A DNA stretch of 64,000 bases from Amia ocellicauda. Its lineage: Eukaryota; Chordata; Actinopteri; Amiiformes; Amiidae. Within the stretch, counting starts at the first letter, position 1; each line of letters opens with the position of its first letter. A program made the translations under genes and the position numbers. The notes below the pieces were generated by a model. That model was not told the origin of the DNA and ran no database searches. It saw only the letters and a list, made by a program, of their open reading frames with translations. Location of the stretch: positions 58,449,350-58,513,349 of the forward strand of contig NC_089851.1 in assembly GCF_036373705.1 (NCBI RefSeq), given 5' to 3'. Below, one piece after another: positions 61,979-64,000 of this stretch.

Positions 61979-64000
61979 TCATCTCAAAGTGCCAGTCACG
62001 TTTAACACGTACTATCCCCGGTTGCCGCAGTGCAATATCTTTTATTTCACCATTTGCACCAGCCTACTTATCCGCATAGTCAAGTATCAAATCTTTTAGG
62101 CTATCGAAATTAATTTTCTCACTATTAGCCACGTTTAATGTGATACCCTTTACCTTGATACAGGCTTTCCCTCCTGAGAGCTTATATCCATAGGATTTAG
62201 GTCCTGTTGCAACAAACTCTGTAATGTGCTGATCCGGAGGCAGCTCACTTGTCAATTGACCCAGATAATCTCCTAACTTGGGGTCCCACTGTCCTGGCCT
62301 GCTTACATAAATGATTGAATCAGTGTCATAATACAAACAACGACCTTGTAATGAATCCAGAAGAGAGTACAGTTCTAACCTAGCATAGGCGGTGGTGAAA
62401 CTGGCAATACAAATATTTACATTTGAAAGCTGTGTGTAGTGCTCTTTTCCCCGTTTCCAGGTGACACAGGCACATAAAATCATCGTCATCGTCAATAAAA
62501 TCACAAGACGAGACCTCGTGGTATGGGGCAAACACGTATTTAAATAATTCGTTGGGGTCTCTCACAATACTGGTGTTTTGTAAATCTGGTCGTTGTCCAA
62601 ATTTTCCCAATAAAGAATTCAAAAACAGTTTTGAAATCTGTCTTTTGGCCGGATTCTTAGTAATGTTGTAATGGTCCAAGTGTACCCCCTCTCTGTCATG
62701 ATACTCTCTGATGTAGTGTTCACGGTCTGTGTCATTTTTGCACCACTGGGGGTAGCCTGAAGCTTCTTGTTTGCCTTTTAAATGCGTTTTAATATATTCA
62801 CTAAACAACGTGTTGGTCGAGTGCTTAAAGTGCCAGATCTCGTATATTTCTGCTATTCTGTAACCCTTATCTACAGCAGACAGCAGCTCTGGCATGCACC
62901 AGACACCGGTAAGCGCTCTCTGCTCGTCGCTGTTTGTTCAGGGGGAGCCCTGCTGGGTGTCAGCGCATGTCCGACAGAGTGTAAAGAACAGTTTTTTACC
63001 AACTCTGGTCGGTAGCACAGGGAAAAACAACCTTCTAGGAGGGTAAACTTTGACTTTTGCGAGCCCAAAGTAATTTTGTAAATCTTCAAAGCCCTCGCAT
63101 ATTATATCCGGGTGACCAACGGGGTACAATTTGGTTTTATTTACAAACGGGTACAGACTGGTGAAATCATAGTAACGGAGTTCCTAGCCAGGTTTTGGTT
63201 GATGATACAGGGTCACTGCATTCGTCCACCCACCGAATAGAGACTCCCTGGGGTCTAAAGGCGCTGGTAACTGTGATTCGGAAATAAATGCCCTAACATC
63301 CTGGTCTTCATTCAGCATTGTCTTCCATTTGTGTTCCCACATCACTTTAACATCAAACCCTTGTAATTTTAAGAATTCGGTTTTATACATTGTCTTTTGA
63401 TATAGCCAGCCGAATGTTGTTTTTGTCACACTGTTAACGTCATTTTCGCTATAACAGGTATCGCTACCATGAAAAAAACATCCATGGTACTCAAAAGCAG
63501 TGTACACACCGTTTATTACTGCAAAACCATCTAGATAGTACGGGCCAAATTTATGCTCACCACCCAGCTTTAGTGCGTGTTGTATACTGATGTTGTCTGT
63601 GTGTTCAGTATACATGAGCCACTGAATAGCGGGGGTCGAGAACCGCTTTTTCTGGTTGTGATAATTGTCGTGCGGGACTAATGCTATGGTCTGCGGTCTG
63701 AGAAACATGTACCGGTACATGGTCATACACACAGAGGCTAATGTGATGTACTGAAACGGGTCAAGACTGACTTTAATCAGGTCTGAATCAGGGTCAGACG
63801 GACACTTCAGACGTATCTCATCTGTCATACTTAATATCTCGTTTCTAAATGTAGTACAAGCTTGTCTCAGTATGTCCACGTCCTGTCTACATTACCGCTT
63901 CAATTCATCGAGTTTGTGCTCATCGTACCATTCCTGAAACTGTGTTTTATCAGCACCCATCATGTAGTCTACCCCGTAAAATTGTTCAGCGGGTAAGGGT
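61953..64000 (-). pseudogene. Protein-primed-type family B DNA polymerase (Maverick/adintovirus-like), degraded, 5' end outside window
   Basis: Minus-strand polymerase entering at the right edge. Visible in order: an exonuclease segment (W-Y-D-E-H, then C-R-Q-D-V-D-I-L, Exo III region); D-P-F-Q-Y-I-T-L-A-S; an endonuclease-like insert (L-D-G-F ... F-E-Y-H-G-C-F-F-H-G, about 63465-63534); motif A D-F-T-S-L-Y-P (63148-63168); motif B N-S-L-L-G-K-F-G (about 62596-62619); motif C Y-Y-D-T-D-S (62316-62333), catalytic Asp kept; and a C-terminal piece (I-V-R-V-K-R-D-W). Breaks: TAA 63892-63894, TAG 63184-63186, TGA 62938-62940, a frameshift at about 62465-62495 beside a GAT/GAC run, TAG 62064-62066, frame end TAA 61953-61955. 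The coding frame is otherwise kept, so decay is by point changes. It replicated the element's linear DNA in the family; this copy cannot be made as one protein. Confidence 0.85.

Noticed and set aside
61911-62099. 62-codon plus-strand frame
   Set aside because: Antisense to the polymerase/ATPase junction; no protein-like features.
62782-63089. 77-codon plus and 72-codon minus frames over the polymerase
   Set aside because: Other-frame shadows of the polymerase, whose motif-bearing frame is identifiable on both sides.

Overview
The window is eukaryotic, almost certainly animal, DNA with no bacterial features. The tRNA-Thr(AGT) and tRNA-Asn(GTT) bodies are vertebrate-like, and the right end carries a decayed Maverick/Polinton (adintovirus-like) element of a kind common in fishes. 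A bony fish or another aquatic vertebrate is my best guess; the species cannot be read from the sequence.

Positions 1-60132 are one huge minisatellite built from units of about 138-150 bp. Each unit has a conserved core (starting gggggagcgatagcaagcaa), a (GATA)n(GATG)n tract that accounts for most of the length variation, and a conserved right half ending ctactgaccatt. The first 34.7 kb is uninterrupted. Many multi-unit blocks recur at exact offsets (3200, 2463, 1010, 2150, 1866, 3803, 10618 bp), so the array has been reshuffled recently in blocks of several units.

Between 34.7 and 51.9 kb the array is interrupted seven times by a tRNA cassette. A full cassette (about 0.9 kb, five copies) holds, left to right, tRNA-Thr(AGT) on +, about 290 bp of unique sequence, a (GTTTT)n microsatellite, tRNA-Thr(TGT) on +, and tRNA-Asn(GTT) on -. 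Two copies keep only the tRNA-Asn end because of one shared deletion with a CTGT microhomology junction. That gives 17 tRNA genes or tRNA-like relics. Cassettes were copied together with flanking satellite, and cassette 5 is a mosaic of two cassette lineages. The array right of the last cassette (51.8-60.1 kb) is a different subfamily with much longer GATA runs.

At 60132 the satellite stops inside a unit. About 0.5 kb of AT-rich non-coding DNA follows, then element genes all on the minus strand. Reading right to left these are: a protein-primed-type family B DNA polymerase (running off the window, with several stops and a frameshift), the C-terminal tail of a packaging-type ATPase fused to the polymerase 3' end, a small basic/hydrophobic pX-like protein broken by one frameshift, and an intact 247-residue element protein of unknown function that overlaps the previous stop codon as ATGA. 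The left side of the window is structural repeat plus tRNA genes; the right side is the relic of a self-synthesising virus-like transposon.
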